Shown: positions 36,093 through 47,623 of the stretch, in pieces
Layout of the letters: every line of letters starts with the position of its first letter
How positions within the stretch are numbered: position 1 is the first letter of the stretch
Source of the DNA: Myxococcota bacterium
GTDB lineage: Bacteria; Myxococcota_A; Bradymonadia; UBA7976; UBA1532
Assembly (NCBI GenBank): GCA_963169045.1
Contig: CAUJDF010000070.1
Coordinates: forward strand, 234,179-298,178
Direction: 5' to 3'
DNA length: 64,000 nucleotides
Notes under the pieces: generated by a model
Databases searched by the model: none
What the model saw: the letters and a program-made list of their open reading frames with translations, nothing else
What the model was told of the DNA's origin: nothing
Made by a program: the position numbers and the translations under genes

Positions 36093-37781
36093 ATGCGGGT
36101 GCGGAAGTGGGCGCTGCTGGCCGTGGCGCTGGTCGCGGGGTGCATCGACGAGCGCGGGGCGGACAACCTGTTCGCCGAGGCGGGGCCGGTCGACGAGCCG
36201 GACGCCGCCCCCGCATTGCGCGGTCCGCGCATCGCGATGAGGCCGGAGGCGCTCGAGCTCGGCGCCGTGGCCGCCGGAGCGACGGCCACGGCCTCGCTGA
36301 TCGTGCGCAACACCGGCGACGCGGACCTGCATGTCTCGAGCATGGTGCTGAACGGATCCGCATTGTTCGTGGCCGTGGTGAACGGCGCGGATCCGCAGCG
36401 ACGGCCCGAGGTGCTCGCCGATCCCGACGGCGACGGCGCACCGGGGCTCGCCCCCGGCGAGTCGTTCGTGGTGACCGTGCGCTACGCGCCGCAGGTCGGC
36501 GGCGCGAGTGTCGGCGAGCTCGTGGTGCGCAGCGACGATGCGGAGCGGCCGGAGGTCGTCGTGCCGCTCCGCGCCAACGTCGGCGTGCCCTGTCTCGCCG
36601 TCGACCCGGACGCGGTCAGCTTCCCAGGCTCGTTCCTCGGTCGGCCCGATGATCGCGAAGTGCACCTCGCGAACTGTGGGGACACGCCGCTCACCCTCTC
36701 CGGGCTCGACCTCGATGGCAGCCCGGCGTTCGCGCTCGCCGGCGCGCCCGAACTGCCGCTCGTGCTGCCGCCGGCCGGGGCGGCGACGTTCGGCGTGCGC
36801 TTCACCGCGTCGGACCTGGGCGAGCATCGCGGCACGCTCACCGTGCGCACCGCCGAGGCCGCCCCGCGCACCCTGCCGCTGCTCGGCCGCGGCACCGAGA
36901 ATCAATGCCCGGCGGCGATGGCGGTGGAGAGCGACCTCGTCGTCGCGCCGCTCGACGTGGTCGTCCTCGACGCCGGCCCCTCGCGCGACCCCGACGGGCC
37001 CGGCGGTCGGCCGGTTGCGTACGAGTGGGTGGTCGTCACGTCCCCCGAGGGCTCGGTGAGCGTTCCCGGCGAGGCCCTGCTCCATCCCGGCGATCCGGCG
37101 CTCGGCGTCCTGCCCGACGACTCGAGCACCCCGACCGCCGTGTTCTTTGCCGATCTCGAGGGCGCCTACACGCTCGAGCTGCGCGTCCGCGACAACCTGG
37201 GCCTCGGCCCGGCCGAATGCGAGTCCGCCGTCGCCCGCGTCCGCGTCGCCGCCCGCCCGCCGGAGCGCGGCCTGCGCGTCGAGCTCACGTGGCGCACGCC
37301 GAACGATCCGGACGTCACCGACGATGCCGGCACCGACCTCGACCTGCACCTGCTGCACCCGAACGCCGAGGCGTGGTTCGGCGCGCCCTACGACTGCCAC
37401 TTCTACAACCCCACGCCCGACTGGGGTCGGCTCGCCGATCCGGACGACGACCCGTCGCTGCTCGCCGACGACGACCACCGCGGCGGCCCCGAGATCATCG
37501 CGCTGCCGGAGGTCGAGAACACCACGGCGCTCGGCGCGCCCTACGTCGTCGGCGTGCACTACTACCGGAGCGCCGACCGCCGCAGCGGCTTCGACTTCGG
37601 CCCCGCCCTCGCCCGGGTCCGCGTGTTCGTGAACGGCGAGCTCGCCTGGGACTTCACCGGCGAAGGCGAGCCCGGCGAGAGGCAGATGGACGCCGCGGAC
37701 CACTTCTGGGACGTGGCCGACGTCCAGTGGCCCTCCGGGGAGGTCCGCACCCGCGATCGCTACTACGGCGCGCGTCCCTGA
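36093..37781 (+). CDS. Choice-of-anchor-D-type lipoprotein, paralogue 2
   Basis: A 562-residue lipoprotein with the same order of modules as its neighbour: 'LELGAVAAGATATASLIVRNTGDADL', 'VSFPGSFLGRPDDREVHLANCGDTPL', the PKD-like 'VVVLDAGPSRDPDG', 'YTLELRVRDNLGL', then 'DLDLHLLHPNAEAWF', 'DCHFYN', ending 'RDRYYGARP'. Here GGAGG stands before ATG 36093. The signal ends 'ALVAGC'. The pair arose by tandem duplication but has diverged well, so both are probably useful. The C-terminal 'LDLHLL...DCH' domain resembles metal-site or protease-inhibitor-like modules only loosely. Confidence 0.75.
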   Translation: MRVRKWALLAVALVAGCIDERGADNLFAEAGPVDEPDAAPALRGPRIAMRPEALELGAVAAGATATASLIVRNTGDADLHVSSMVLNGSALFVAVVNGADPQRRPEVLADPDGDGAPGLAPGESFVVTVRYAPQVGGASVGELVVRSDDAERPEVVVPLRANVGVPCLAVDPDAVSFPGSFLGRPDDREVHLANCGDTPLTLSGLDLDGSPAFALAGAPELPLVLPPAGAATFGVRFTASDLGEHRGTLTVRTAEAAPRTLPLLGRGTENQCPAAMAVESDLVVAPLDVVVLDAGPSRDPDGPGGRPVAYEWVVVTSPEGSVSVPGEALLHPGDPALGVLPDDSSTPTAVFFADLEGAYTLELRVRDNLGLGPAECESAVARVRVAARPPERGLRVELTWRTPNDPDVTDDAGTDLDLHLLHPNAEAWFGAPYDCHFYNPTPDWGRLADPDDDPSLLADDDHRGGPEIIALPEVENTTALGAPYVVGVHYYRSADRRSGFDFGPALARVRVFVNGELAWDFTGEGEPGERQMDAADHFWDVADVQWPSGEVRTRDRYYGARP

Positions 37782-37858
37782 ACCGCATCTCCGCGAAACC
37801 GCCCCCCACATTCAGCGCTCCGATTCGTGACGGACACGGCATGGGCAGGGGTGTGCCG

Positions 37859-38938
37859 ATGGGAGAGGCATCGTTCTGTCGGGAAATGTTGCAGGCAGTG
37901 TCACGGACGTTCTCGATTCCCGTGGCCATGCTGCGCCCGGAGCTCGAGCGCGTCGTCAGCTGCGCCTACCTCCTCTGCCGCGTCGCGGACACCGTCGAGG
38001 ACCATCCCGACCTGAGCCCGGCCGCCAAGGACCGCCTCTTCGACCGCTTCCTGCGCGTCGTCGAGGGCGGCGAGCCGCCGGAGGGCTTCGCGCTGGCGAT
38101 GCTCCACGTGCCGGGCACCGGGCCGGAGCTCGACCTCGCGCGCAACCTGCCGCAGGTCCTGCAGGCGCTCGCGCCGGTGCGCCCGTCGGCCCGCGGCATC
38201 GTCGCGCGCTGGGTGGCGGAGATGGCGCGCGGCATGAACCTGTACAGCCATCGCCCCGCCGGCGAGGACGGCCTCGTCGCGCTGTCGACGCTCGCCGACC
38301 TCGAGCGCTACTGCTACTTCGTGGCCGGCACCGTCGGGCACCTGCTGACGGATCTCTTCGTCGAGGAGCTCGGCCTGCGCGACCGCGGGCGGGTCTTCCG
38401 GCTGCGCGCCACCGCCGAGGAGTTCGGCGTCGGCCTGCAGCTGGTGAACATCCTCAAGGACGTCACCGACGATCAGGCGCGCGGCTGGTCGTTCGTGCCG
38501 CGCCAGCTGTGCGCCGAGCAGGGCCTGGCGCCGGCGGACCTGCTGCGGCCCGAACGCCGCCGGCAGGCCCACGCCGCCGTCCGGCCCGTCTTCGAGCGCG
38601 CCGATAGGGCCCTCGGCGCCGCACTCGAGTACGCGCTCGCCATCCCGCCCGAGGCGCGGGACGTGCGCCTGTTCTGCCTGCTCCCCCTCTGGATGGCGGT
38701 CCGCACCGTCGAGGTCGCCCGCGGCAACGACGCGCAGTTCGAGCCGGGCGCCGAGGTGAAGATCGGCCGCGACGAGGTGGGGACGCTCATCGAGTGGTGC
38801 CGCGCCCACTGCGCGGACGACGAGCGCCTGCGGGCCGGCTTCGCCGAGCTCTCCGGCGCCGATCCGGAGGTCGATCGCGTCGCCCTCGCGCCCCGCGCGG
38901 CGTGGCCGCGAGGCAACGGAGCGACCTCCCAGGCGTGA
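37859..38938 (+). CDS. Squalene/phytoene synthase family enzyme
   Basis: A 359-residue trans-isoprenyl diphosphate synthase that joins two prenyl diphosphates head-to-head. Both Mg-binding Asp-rich motifs are present: 'RVADTVEDHPD' and 'LVNILKDVTDD'. 'FVAGTVGHLLTDLF' is the usual core. The length and sequence are closer to one-step squalene synthase than to the HpnC/HpnD pair. With hpnH next door (16 bases on), squalene for hopanoids is the likely product; phytoene cannot be excluded. ATG 37859 or the in-frame ATG 37841 may be used. Confidence 0.85.
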   Translation: MGEASFCREMLQAVSRTFSIPVAMLRPELERVVSCAYLLCRVADTVEDHPDLSPAAKDRLFDRFLRVVEGGEPPEGFALAMLHVPGTGPELDLARNLPQVLQALAPVRPSARGIVARWVAEMARGMNLYSHRPAGEDGLVALSTLADLERYCYFVAGTVGHLLTDLFVEELGLRDRGRVFRLRATAEEFGVGLQLVNILKDVTDDQARGWSFVPRQLCAEQGLAPADLLRPERRRQAHAAVRPVFERADRALGAALEYALAIPPEARDVRLFCLLPLWMAVRTVEVARGNDAQFEPGAEVKIGRDEVGTLIEWCRAHCADDERLRAGFAELSGADPEVDRVALAPRAAWPRGNGATSQA

Positions 38939-38954
38939 CGCACTGGAGGCGAAC

Positions 38955-40088
38955 ATGTCCGTTCCGCTGATCCAACAAGCACGGGTCGGCGCCTACATCG
39001 TCAGACAGAAACTGCGGGGCGCGCGGCGGTACCCGCTGGTGCTGATGCTCGAGCCGCTGTTCCAATGCAACCTGGCCTGCGCCGGTTGCGGCAAGATCGA
39101 CTACCCGCCCGAGATCCTGAAGAAGCGTCTCAGCGTCCGGGAGTGCCTCGACGCCGTCGACGAGTGCGGCGCCCCGGTGGTGGCCATCCCCGGCGGCGAG
39201 CCGCTGATCCACCCCGAGATCGGCGCCATCGTCGAAGGCATCATCGCGCGCAAGAAGTCGGTCATCCTCTGCACCAACGCGATCCTGCTCGAGAAGAAGC
39301 TCGACGAGTTCCGCCCGAGCCCCTACCTGACCTTCTCGGTGCACCTCGACGGCGACCGCGAGCACCACGACCGCGCGGTGTGTCGCGAGGGTGTGTTCGA
39401 CAAGGCGGTGCGTGCCATCGCCGCGGCGCGCGCTCGCGGCTTCCAGGTGAACGTCAACTGCACGCTGTTCGACGGCGTCGAGCCGGCGCGCGTGGCGAGC
39501 TTCTTCGACATGGCGATGGCGCTCGGCATCTCGGCCATCACGGTGTCGCCGGGCTACGCCTACGAGCGTGCCCCCGACCAGACCCACTTCCTCAACCGGC
39601 AGAAGACGAAGCAGCTCTTCCGCGATGTGTTCCGCATCGGACGGGAACGTGGCAGCCGCTGGGAGTTCTCGCAGTCGAACCTGTTCCTCGACTTCCTCGC
39701 CGGCAACCAGAGCTATCACTGCACGCCGTGGGGCATGCCGACGCGCAACGTCTTCGGATGGCAGCGGCCCTGTTATCTGCTCGGTGAAGGTTACGCGAAG
39801 ACGTTCCGCGAGCTGATCGAAGAGACGGATTGGGACAAGTACGGGACGGGCAACTACGAGAAGTGCGCCAACTGCATGGTGCACAGCGGCTACGAGGCCA
39901 CCGCGGTCGACGACACCATCGCCCACCCGCTCAAGGCGCTGTGGGTGAAGATGCGCGGCATCCGGACGGACGGCCCGATGGCGCCGGAGATCGCGCTCGA
40001 GCGGGCGCGTCCCGCCGAGTACGTGTTCGAGAAGAACGTCCAGGCGCAGCTGGTGCAGCTGCGGGAGGCCCAGCATCCGCGTGCGTAG
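38955..40088 (+). CDS. hpnH: Adenosyl-hopene synthase, radical SAM HpnH
   Basis: 377 residues. The radical-SAM cluster ligands Cys38/42/45 are in 'QCNLACAGC', followed by 'GGEPLIHPEI' and the SPASM-like C-terminal Cys ('WQRPCYLL', 'EKCANCMVHSGYEATA'). HpnH adds a 5'-deoxyadenosyl group to diploptene, the first step toward C35 bacteriohopanepolyols. The near-complete match to family motifs makes this secure. GGAGG precedes ATG 38955. The next gene overlaps its end by eight bases. Confidence 0.94.
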   Translation: MSVPLIQQARVGAYIVRQKLRGARRYPLVLMLEPLFQCNLACAGCGKIDYPPEILKKRLSVRECLDAVDECGAPVVAIPGGEPLIHPEIGAIVEGIIARKKSVILCTNAILLEKKLDEFRPSPYLTFSVHLDGDREHHDRAVCREGVFDKAVRAIAAARARGFQVNVNCTLFDGVEPARVASFFDMAMALGISAITVSPGYAYERAPDQTHFLNRQKTKQLFRDVFRIGRERGSRWEFSQSNLFLDFLAGNQSYHCTPWGMPTRNVFGWQRPCYLLGEGYAKTFRELIEETDWDKYGTGNYEKCANCMVHSGYEATAVDDTIAHPLKALWVKMRGIRTDGPMAPEIALERARPAEYVFEKNVQAQLVQLREAQHPRA

Positions 40089-41178
40089 GAAGGCCCCGAG
40101 GCGACCCGGCCGCGCCACGACCGCCGCACCGCGGGACGCGCGGCGCCTGCGCGGCGCCGAGCCGTCGTGGGCGCCGGCCCCCGTCGCGGCGGTGGTGCGG
40201 CCGCTGCGTCCGGTGGCGCTCGCCGAGCCGGCGGGCGTCGGCGGCGCGCTCTCCGACGAGGGCTGGAAGCGGCTCGCGGCGGCGGCGGGCGCGCGGGCGC
40301 ACAGCGTGAGCGGCGGCCTGTACGGGCCGAGCAGCCTCACCTGGAAGCTGCTGCGCGAGCAGCCGGTCCTGCTGGCGATCGGGCGCGGGCTGCTGTTGCA
40401 GGTGGCCCACCCCGCCATCGCCGCGGGCGTGGCCGGGCACAGCGACTACGAGCACGACCCGCTCGGCCGCGCGCGCCGCACGCTCGAGGCGCTGCACCGC
40501 ATCACCTTCGGCGATCTCGCCACCGCGCTTCGCGCCGCCCACGCCGTGTGGGTGGCCCACGGGCGCGTCCACGGCGTGGTGCCGAGCGAGGCCGGCCCGC
40601 CCTGGGCCGGGCGCCCCTACGACGCCCGCGACCCGCAACTGTCGCTGTGGGTACATGCCACGACGCTCGAGACGTGGGTGCGCGGCTACGAGACGCTCGT
40701 GCACCCGCTGACCGAGGACGAGCGCGAACGGTTCTGGCGCGAGGCCCGCGGCACCGCCGGGCTGTTCGGCCTGCCCGACGAGGTCCTGCCCGCGACCTGG
40801 GCCGATCTCGTGGCCTACGTCGAGCGCACCGTCGGCACCCTGCGCGTCGGCCCCACGGCGCGGCGCATCGGCGAGTCGCTGTTCTCGAACCGCGCCTCCA
40901 CCGTCCTCGCCGGGATCTTCGGCAGCCACGCCGGCTCGCTGCTCCGCCTGCTGGACCTGCCGCCGGCGCAGACCTCGCTGCGTGAGCTGGCGCTGCTGCT
41001 GACGGCCGGCTTCCTGCCCGCGGACCTGCGCGCCCCCTACGGCTTCGCCTGGGACGCCCACCGCGAGCGCCGCTTCGAGCGCGTCTGCGGCGCCGTGCGC
41101 CATCTCGCGCCGGTGCTGCCCGCGGCCGTCCGCTACGCCGCCCCGTACCGCGCCGCGCTGACGCGCGTCGGCCACTGA
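40081..41178 (+). CDS. MpaB/DUF2236-family oxygenase
   Basis: A 365-residue protein of the oxygenase MpaB (latex-clearing-protein-like, DUF2236) family. It has 'LLLQVAHPAIAAGVAGHSDYEHDPLGRARRTLEAL' and 'HGRVHGVVP', where conserved His residues bind a single b haem, then 'ATTLETWVRGYE' and 'FWREARGTAGLFG'. Relatives cleave isoprenoid chains or act on terpenoids, which fits a place after squalene and hopanoid genes. It starts with GTG 40081 inside the end of hpnH, so it is co-expressed. The first 45 residues are basic and Pro-rich with no clear signal. Substrate unknown. Confidence 0.8.
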   Translation: MRRKAPRRPGRATTAAPRDARRLRGAEPSWAPAPVAAVVRPLRPVALAEPAGVGGALSDEGWKRLAAAAGARAHSVSGGLYGPSSLTWKLLREQPVLLAIGRGLLLQVAHPAIAAGVAGHSDYEHDPLGRARRTLEALHRITFGDLATALRAAHAVWVAHGRVHGVVPSEAGPPWAGRPYDARDPQLSLWVHATTLETWVRGYETLVHPLTEDERERFWREARGTAGLFGLPDEVLPATWADLVAYVERTVGTLRVGPTARRIGESLFSNRASTVLAGIFGSHAGSLLRLLDLPPAQTSLRELALLLTAGFLPADLRAPYGFAWDAHRERRFERVCGAVRHLAPVLPAAVRYAAPYRAALTRVGH

Positions 41179-41251
41179 CGGCGCGCCGCCCCGCCCGTGG
41201 GACTCGCAAGACGGCGCGCCCATCGGGCGCCTCCTTGGAATGTCCGGGGCG

Positions 41252-42301
41252 TCATCGGCCCGCCGCCGGCCGGAAGGCGGCGACGCGCCGCGCCACGTTC
41301 GCGCGCACGTCCAGGTAGAAGAGGTTCACGTCCTGCGTGTGGTAGTCGCCGTCGTCGACGCCGGCCAGGTCGACGTCGCGCTCGATCCGCAGCACGCCCT
41401 GCGCGTCGCAGGCGGCGCCGACGGCGCGGGTGGCGAAGCCCTCGAAGCGGCCGCCGCCGAGGCCGCGGCCCGGCCCCGCCCCGAGGTGGGCGTCGGGACC
41501 GGCGGCGCCGCCGGGCGTCCAGGTGAGCGGGTTGACGCAGACCACCGGCAGCTCCTCGGTGTGGACGGTCGCGCCGGCGCAGTCCGACAGCTGCCTCGAG
41601 CCGCAGGCGAGCGAGGGCGTGGCGCCGCGCCGCGCCGTGGCCCAGCTCACGAAGCACCCCGTCTCCGTCGCCGTGCGGCACGGCCGCAGGGCGGTGAACG
41701 TGTCGGTCCCGACGAGCTCACCGAGCAGGTAGGCGGCGACGAGCCGTGACTGGAGCGGCTTGCCGTCGAGGCGCTCGCGGATGAGCCGGATCAGCATCGT
41801 GCTGCCCTGGCTGTGGCCGGCGAGCAGGAACGGGCGCCCGTCGCTCCGCTTGTCCACGTACTCGTCGAAGGCGGCGCGCACGTCGGCGTACGCGCGCTCG
41901 ATGGACGCCGCGCCGTCGGCGTCGTCGACGGCCAGCGCCAGCAGGCTCGCCTGGCGGTACCGCGGCGCGAACACCCGCGCCGCGCCGTTGAACGCCGACG
42001 CCTGGAAGCGCAGCGTCTCGTCGACCCCGGCATTGGCGTCGGCGTCGTCGAGCGCCGCGTTGCCGAACGAGAAGAGCGTCTCGTGTGTCGTCGGGTGCAC
42101 ATAGAAGACGTCGGCCTTCGCCGCCGCCTGCCCGTCCTCGAGGGCGGCGCCGGGCGGCACCTCGTCGGCCGGATCGCGCCGGCCCGGCAGCGCCGCCCAG
42201 TTGCCGTCGTTGGCGTACCCGCCCGCGGGCGCCGGCGGCGGCTCACCACAGCCCGAGCACCCCGCGCACGTCAATGTCAGCGCCGTCGCGATGCATCGCA
42301 T
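41252..42301 (-). CDS. DUF3089 alpha/beta-hydrolase lipoprotein
   Basis: 349 residues with a short lipoprotein-type signal ('TLTCAGCSGC'). It has the DUF3089 pattern 'KADVFYVHPTTHETLF', 'FAPRYRQASLLALA', 'AYADVRAAFDEYV', the nucleophile elbow 'LAGHSQGSTM' and a later 'DYHTQDVNLFY' supplying the His. It is a probable esterase or lipase of the cell envelope. The stop converges on the MpaB gene 73 bases away. The diiron oxygenase gene lies just upstream on the same strand (29 bases), so the two may be one operon. Confidence 0.85.
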   Translation of the reverse strand: MRCIATALTLTCAGCSGCGEPPPAPAGGYANDGNWAALPGRRDPADEVPPGAALEDGQAAAKADVFYVHPTTHETLFSFGNAALDDADANAGVDETLRFQASAFNGAARVFAPRYRQASLLALAVDDADGAASIERAYADVRAAFDEYVDKRSDGRPFLLAGHSQGSTMLIRLIRERLDGKPLQSRLVAAYLLGELVGTDTFTALRPCRTATETGCFVSWATARRGATPSLACGSRQLSDCAGATVHTEELPVVCVNPLTWTPGGAAGPDAHLGAGPGRGLGGGRFEGFATRAVGAACDAQGVLRIERDVDLAGVDDGDYHTQDVNLFYLDVRANVARRVAAFRPAAGR

Positions 42302-42330
42302 CGTCGCATCGTGACACAGACCGCGACGGA

Positions 42331-43281
42331 TCAGCAGGCGTGCTTCGCGGCGAGCGCCGCCTGGGCGAGCTCGTCGAAGCTCATGCGGTAGGCGCGCTCG
42401 AGCTCCTCGGGCGTGTAGAGGATGGCGGCGACGCGGCCGTCGACGCCGAGCGTGCGCAGCACCACGCGCCCGAACAGGGCGCCGAAGACGGGGTGGTTGT
42501 AGAGGGCCTGCAGCGTCAGCAGAAAACGCGTGAACGGGCGCGCGCGCACCGACGGTTTGGCCGACAGCAGCTGCACGCGCTTGAAGGCTTCGAGCAGGCG
42601 GCGGCCGGAAGGGTCCGTCCGGTCCATGGGCTCGAAGAACACCTTCCTGAAGAAGGGCTTGGCGTGCCAGAGCACGCGCCCGAAGGCCCACCACGCCCTG
42701 ACCTGGTCGGGGAGCGGGCGCGGCGGGGGCACGGTGGTGTCCGACGCATAGAGCTCGACCATGTGGAAGTCGACGGCGATGTGTCTCGACTCGTCCCGGT
42801 TGATGAGACGCATGGCTTGATGGCTCATGGCATCGGCCACGTAGTCGTCGAGCGAGCGCAGGAGCGCCACGTCGAGCAGGATCTCGCCGGTCGTGATGTA
42901 GGCGTTGGCGATCTCCGGCGACAGGTACTCGATCGCGTTGACGAAGTGCGGCGCGAACCGCAGAAGGTGCCGGTTCGGGCGGTAGGCGCGCAGGTGACGC
43001 ACGTCGTAGTGGCGGGCGAGGCGCGCGGCGCAGTCGGAGTGGCGCTCCTCGTCGCGCACGAACGACCGGAAGATCTCGCGCAGCACCGGGTCGTCGGTCT
43101 TGCGGCGCTGGGCGTCGAAGAGCGCCGCCGCCAGCAGCTCGATGCCTGCCATGTCGGTGAAGAACTGGCAGACGGCGCGCTCCTTGTCTTCGTCCATCGG
43201 CGGGGGCGGCGCCGACCAGTCGAGATCGTCGAGGGACCACTGGTCCCGCCGACACATCTCCAGCATGCGCTGCAGGTCCAT
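42331..43281 (-). CDS. Ferritin-like diiron oxygenase (AurF/metal-dependent type)
   Basis: A 316-residue all-helical protein with the carboxylate/His pairs of diiron oxygenases: 'ELLAAALFDAQ', 'VRDEERHSDC', 'TTGEILLDVALL' and 'NRDESRHIAVD'. The order (E, ExxH, E, E, ExxH) matches p-aminobenzoate N-oxygenase AurF-like and related hydroxylases. No signal or membrane span, so cytoplasmic. GGAGG lies just before ATG 43281. Context with terpenoid genes suggests a lipid or isoprenoid substrate, as a guess only. Confidence 0.8.
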   Translation of the reverse strand: MDLQRMLEMCRRDQWSLDDLDWSAPPPPMDEDKERAVCQFFTDMAGIELLAAALFDAQRRKTDDPVLREIFRSFVRDEERHSDCAARLARHYDVRHLRAYRPNRHLLRFAPHFVNAIEYLSPEIANAYITTGEILLDVALLRSLDDYVADAMSHQAMRLINRDESRHIAVDFHMVELYASDTTVPPPRPLPDQVRAWWAFGRVLWHAKPFFRKVFFEPMDRTDPSGRRLLEAFKRVQLLSAKPSVRARPFTRFLLTLQALYNHPVFGALFGRVVLRTLGVDGRVAAILYTPEELERAYRMSFDELAQAALAAKHAC

Positions 43282-43387
43282 GGAGACCTCCGGGCGCCGG
43301 GGGCGAGTGTCAAAGGATGACGCCCGGAGTATCGCGCCGGCTTCACGGCCCAGGCGCGAATCCCCTTCGGGCCGTCGCCGGCGATGT

Positions 43388-45256
43388 TCAGTTGCAGGGC
43401 AGCTCGGCGCCCATCACGCGGAGTCCGCCATCGTCGCCGGGCTCCAGCCACACGGCGCGGACGAGGCCCTCGTGGCCGGCCACGTCGAGGTGACGCGCGA
43501 ACGGCGCGTGGGCCTCGGGCAAAAGGCGGATCTCCTGCTGGACGTTGGGGGGGAAGTCGACCGATGCCAGGTCGCCCAGGACGCGGACGTCGGCGCCGGC
43601 GCGGCGGGTGTAGGTCATGAGGTAGCCGTCGCGCGTGGCGGCGATCGAGGGGTCGGCGAAGTCGAGCAGCCCCGCCGCGCCGATGGTCGCGTTGTCCCGG
43701 AACCGCGGCGTGGCCGGCGCCGAGAGGTCGAGCTGCACGAAGTCGACGGCGAGCCCCGAGCGGCGCGGCACCGCGACCCCCACGTGGGCGCCGCCCGGGC
43801 GGGCGACCGCGTCGAGCGCCGGCGCCGGGTTCTCGTGCGGCCGCCACGTCGCGCTGCCCACCAGCGCGAAGCCGGCGTCGTACTCGCGATAGAGCAGGAC
43901 CGGGACGTCGTCCTGCGGCTGGTACGCCGACAGCAGTCCGACGCCCGCCGGGCGCCCCACGAGCACCGGCCGCGCCTGGACCTCGCGTCCGTCGGCGAGG
44001 CGCGGCCCGGCGAACATCGGCACATCGAGCGACTCGAGGTCCTCCGGCGCGCTGAGCTTCAGGAGGTGCGTCTGCCAGGTCTCGGGGGCGGCCACGAGCT
44101 GCTGGAAGGCGACGACAACCACCGTCGTCTCGCCATCCCAGCGCGCGTCGACGTCGAGCGCGCGGATGTCGGCGCCGTACTGGACGTAGGTCGCCACCGG
44201 GCCGGCGTCGGCCGCCGCCGCGACGAAGAGGCCGCCGGGGCCGCCGACCGGCGGCGGGACGGCGTCGAGGCGGCGGGCGGCGACGATCCAGCCGTTGCGG
44301 GCGCGGACGACGATCGCATCGGCGTACCGGACGCCCGGCTCGCCGAGCCGGGTGGTCGCGCCGTCGGTGCGCAGCACGAGGGGGCCCTCCCCGTCCGGAG
44401 GCGGCGGCTCGAGGGCCCACACGACCGCCCAGCGCCCCATCGGACCGACGGCCACGGCGGCGCCGCCGCGCTCGGGCGTGGCGCCGCGGCCGAGCTCGAC
44501 GGGCGCGAGCGCCTCGCCGCAGCCGCGCTCGCAGCCGTCGGCGGCGGCGACGTTGCGGTCGTAGAAGAAGGGCGCGCAGTCGTAGACGCACCCGCCCTCG
44601 CAGCGCGGCAGGGTGTTGGGCCGGGGGGCGCACGCCACGGCGGCGCCGTCGTCGGGCTGGTCGTTGCAGTTCTGGTCCACGCCGTCGCAACGCTCGGCGG
44701 CGCCGGGGTGGATCGCGCCGTCGCCGTCCTGGCAGTCGCCGGCGGCGGCGACGTGGCCGTCCGGCGCCCGGCAGGCGCGCGTGGCGTCACCGGCGGCGCC
44801 GTGGCCGTCGCCGTCGGCGTCGCGGTACCAGATCGGCACCTGCACGCCTTCGTCGACGCGGCCGTCGCAATCGTTGTCGGCTTCGTCGCAAACCTCGGGC
44901 GCGCCGCACCCGGCGTCGGGCGACGCGGCGTCGGGCCGTCCGGCGTCGGGCCGTCCGGCGTCGGGCGGCCACGCGTCGGGCGACCACGCGTCGGGCAGCG
45001 CGGCGTCGGGCGGCCACGCGTCGGGCAGCGCGGCGTCGGACGACGCGTCGCCGGGCCGCGCCGCGTCGCCGGTCGCGCCGTCGGGCCGCGCCGCGTCGCC
45101 TGCAGCGGCGTCCGGGGGGAGGCAGGTCCGCGCGCGGCACGCCTGCCCCTCCGGACAGTCCTCGTCTACGTCGCAGCCCGCATCGCTCACGTCGACCGTA
45201 CAGCCGACGAGCAGGACGAAGAGCGCGAGCCCCGCCGACCAACCCACGCGAGTCAT
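43388..45256 (-). CDS. MopE-like metal-motif lipoprotein, PDA linker
   Basis: A 622-residue lipoprotein (signal ending 'VLLVGC'). A small Cys knot ('CDVDEDCPEGQACRARTC') is followed by a degenerate 'PDA' linker (DNA 44930-45110 is a string of GCGTCGGGC-like units). Two MopE-type metal motifs ('CDEADNDCDGRVDEG', 'CDGVDQNCNDQPDDG') flank 'YRDADGDGHG'. A long propeller-like region (about 250-620, 'RWAVVWALE', 'DGYLMTYTRRAG', 'GLVRAVWLEPGDD') completes it. MopE of Methylococcus binds copper through related surface chemistry, but the motif alone does not prove copper here. Outer-surface location inferred. Confidence 0.8.
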   Translation of the reverse strand: MTRVGWSAGLALFVLLVGCTVDVSDAGCDVDEDCPEGQACRARTCLPPDAAAGDAARPDGATGDAARPGDASSDAALPDAWPPDAALPDAWSPDAWPPDAGRPDAGRPDAASPDAGCGAPEVCDEADNDCDGRVDEGVQVPIWYRDADGDGHGAAGDATRACRAPDGHVAAAGDCQDGDGAIHPGAAERCDGVDQNCNDQPDDGAAVACAPRPNTLPRCEGGCVYDCAPFFYDRNVAAADGCERGCGEALAPVELGRGATPERGGAAVAVGPMGRWAVVWALEPPPPDGEGPLVLRTDGATTRLGEPGVRYADAIVVRARNGWIVAARRLDAVPPPVGGPGGLFVAAAADAGPVATYVQYGADIRALDVDARWDGETTVVVVAFQQLVAAPETWQTHLLKLSAPEDLESLDVPMFAGPRLADGREVQARPVLVGRPAGVGLLSAYQPQDDVPVLLYREYDAGFALVGSATWRPHENPAPALDAVARPGGAHVGVAVPRRSGLAVDFVQLDLSAPATPRFRDNATIGAAGLLDFADPSIAATRDGYLMTYTRRAGADVRVLGDLASVDFPPNVQQEIRLLPEAHAPFARHLDVAGHEGLVRAVWLEPGDDGGLRVMGAELPCN

Positions 45257-45279
45257 TGGCGCAGCTTATCCGAGCGTCC

Positions 45280-47505
<2,226 letters not shown>

Positions 47506-47623
47506 GGCAGTTCCTTCGCTGGGTCCAGGGTCGCATTAAGGACGGCTCCCGGGCGCGCCGCAAGTCTGCGATGCATCGGCGGCGATCGCCGCCGAGCGCG
47601 CGGGACCGACCCTGCCCGCGTCA

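Noticed and set aside
33279..37811. A 1510-codon antisense open frame over the sigma factor and paired lipoproteins
   Set aside because: Repetitive Arg/Gly/Ala composition and complete overlap with well-supported plus-strand genes show it is a shadow.
43388..45256. Copper-binding MopE orthologue
   Set aside because: Only the short Asp/Cys motif is shared; the rest of the protein is a different propeller, so copper binding cannot be claimed.
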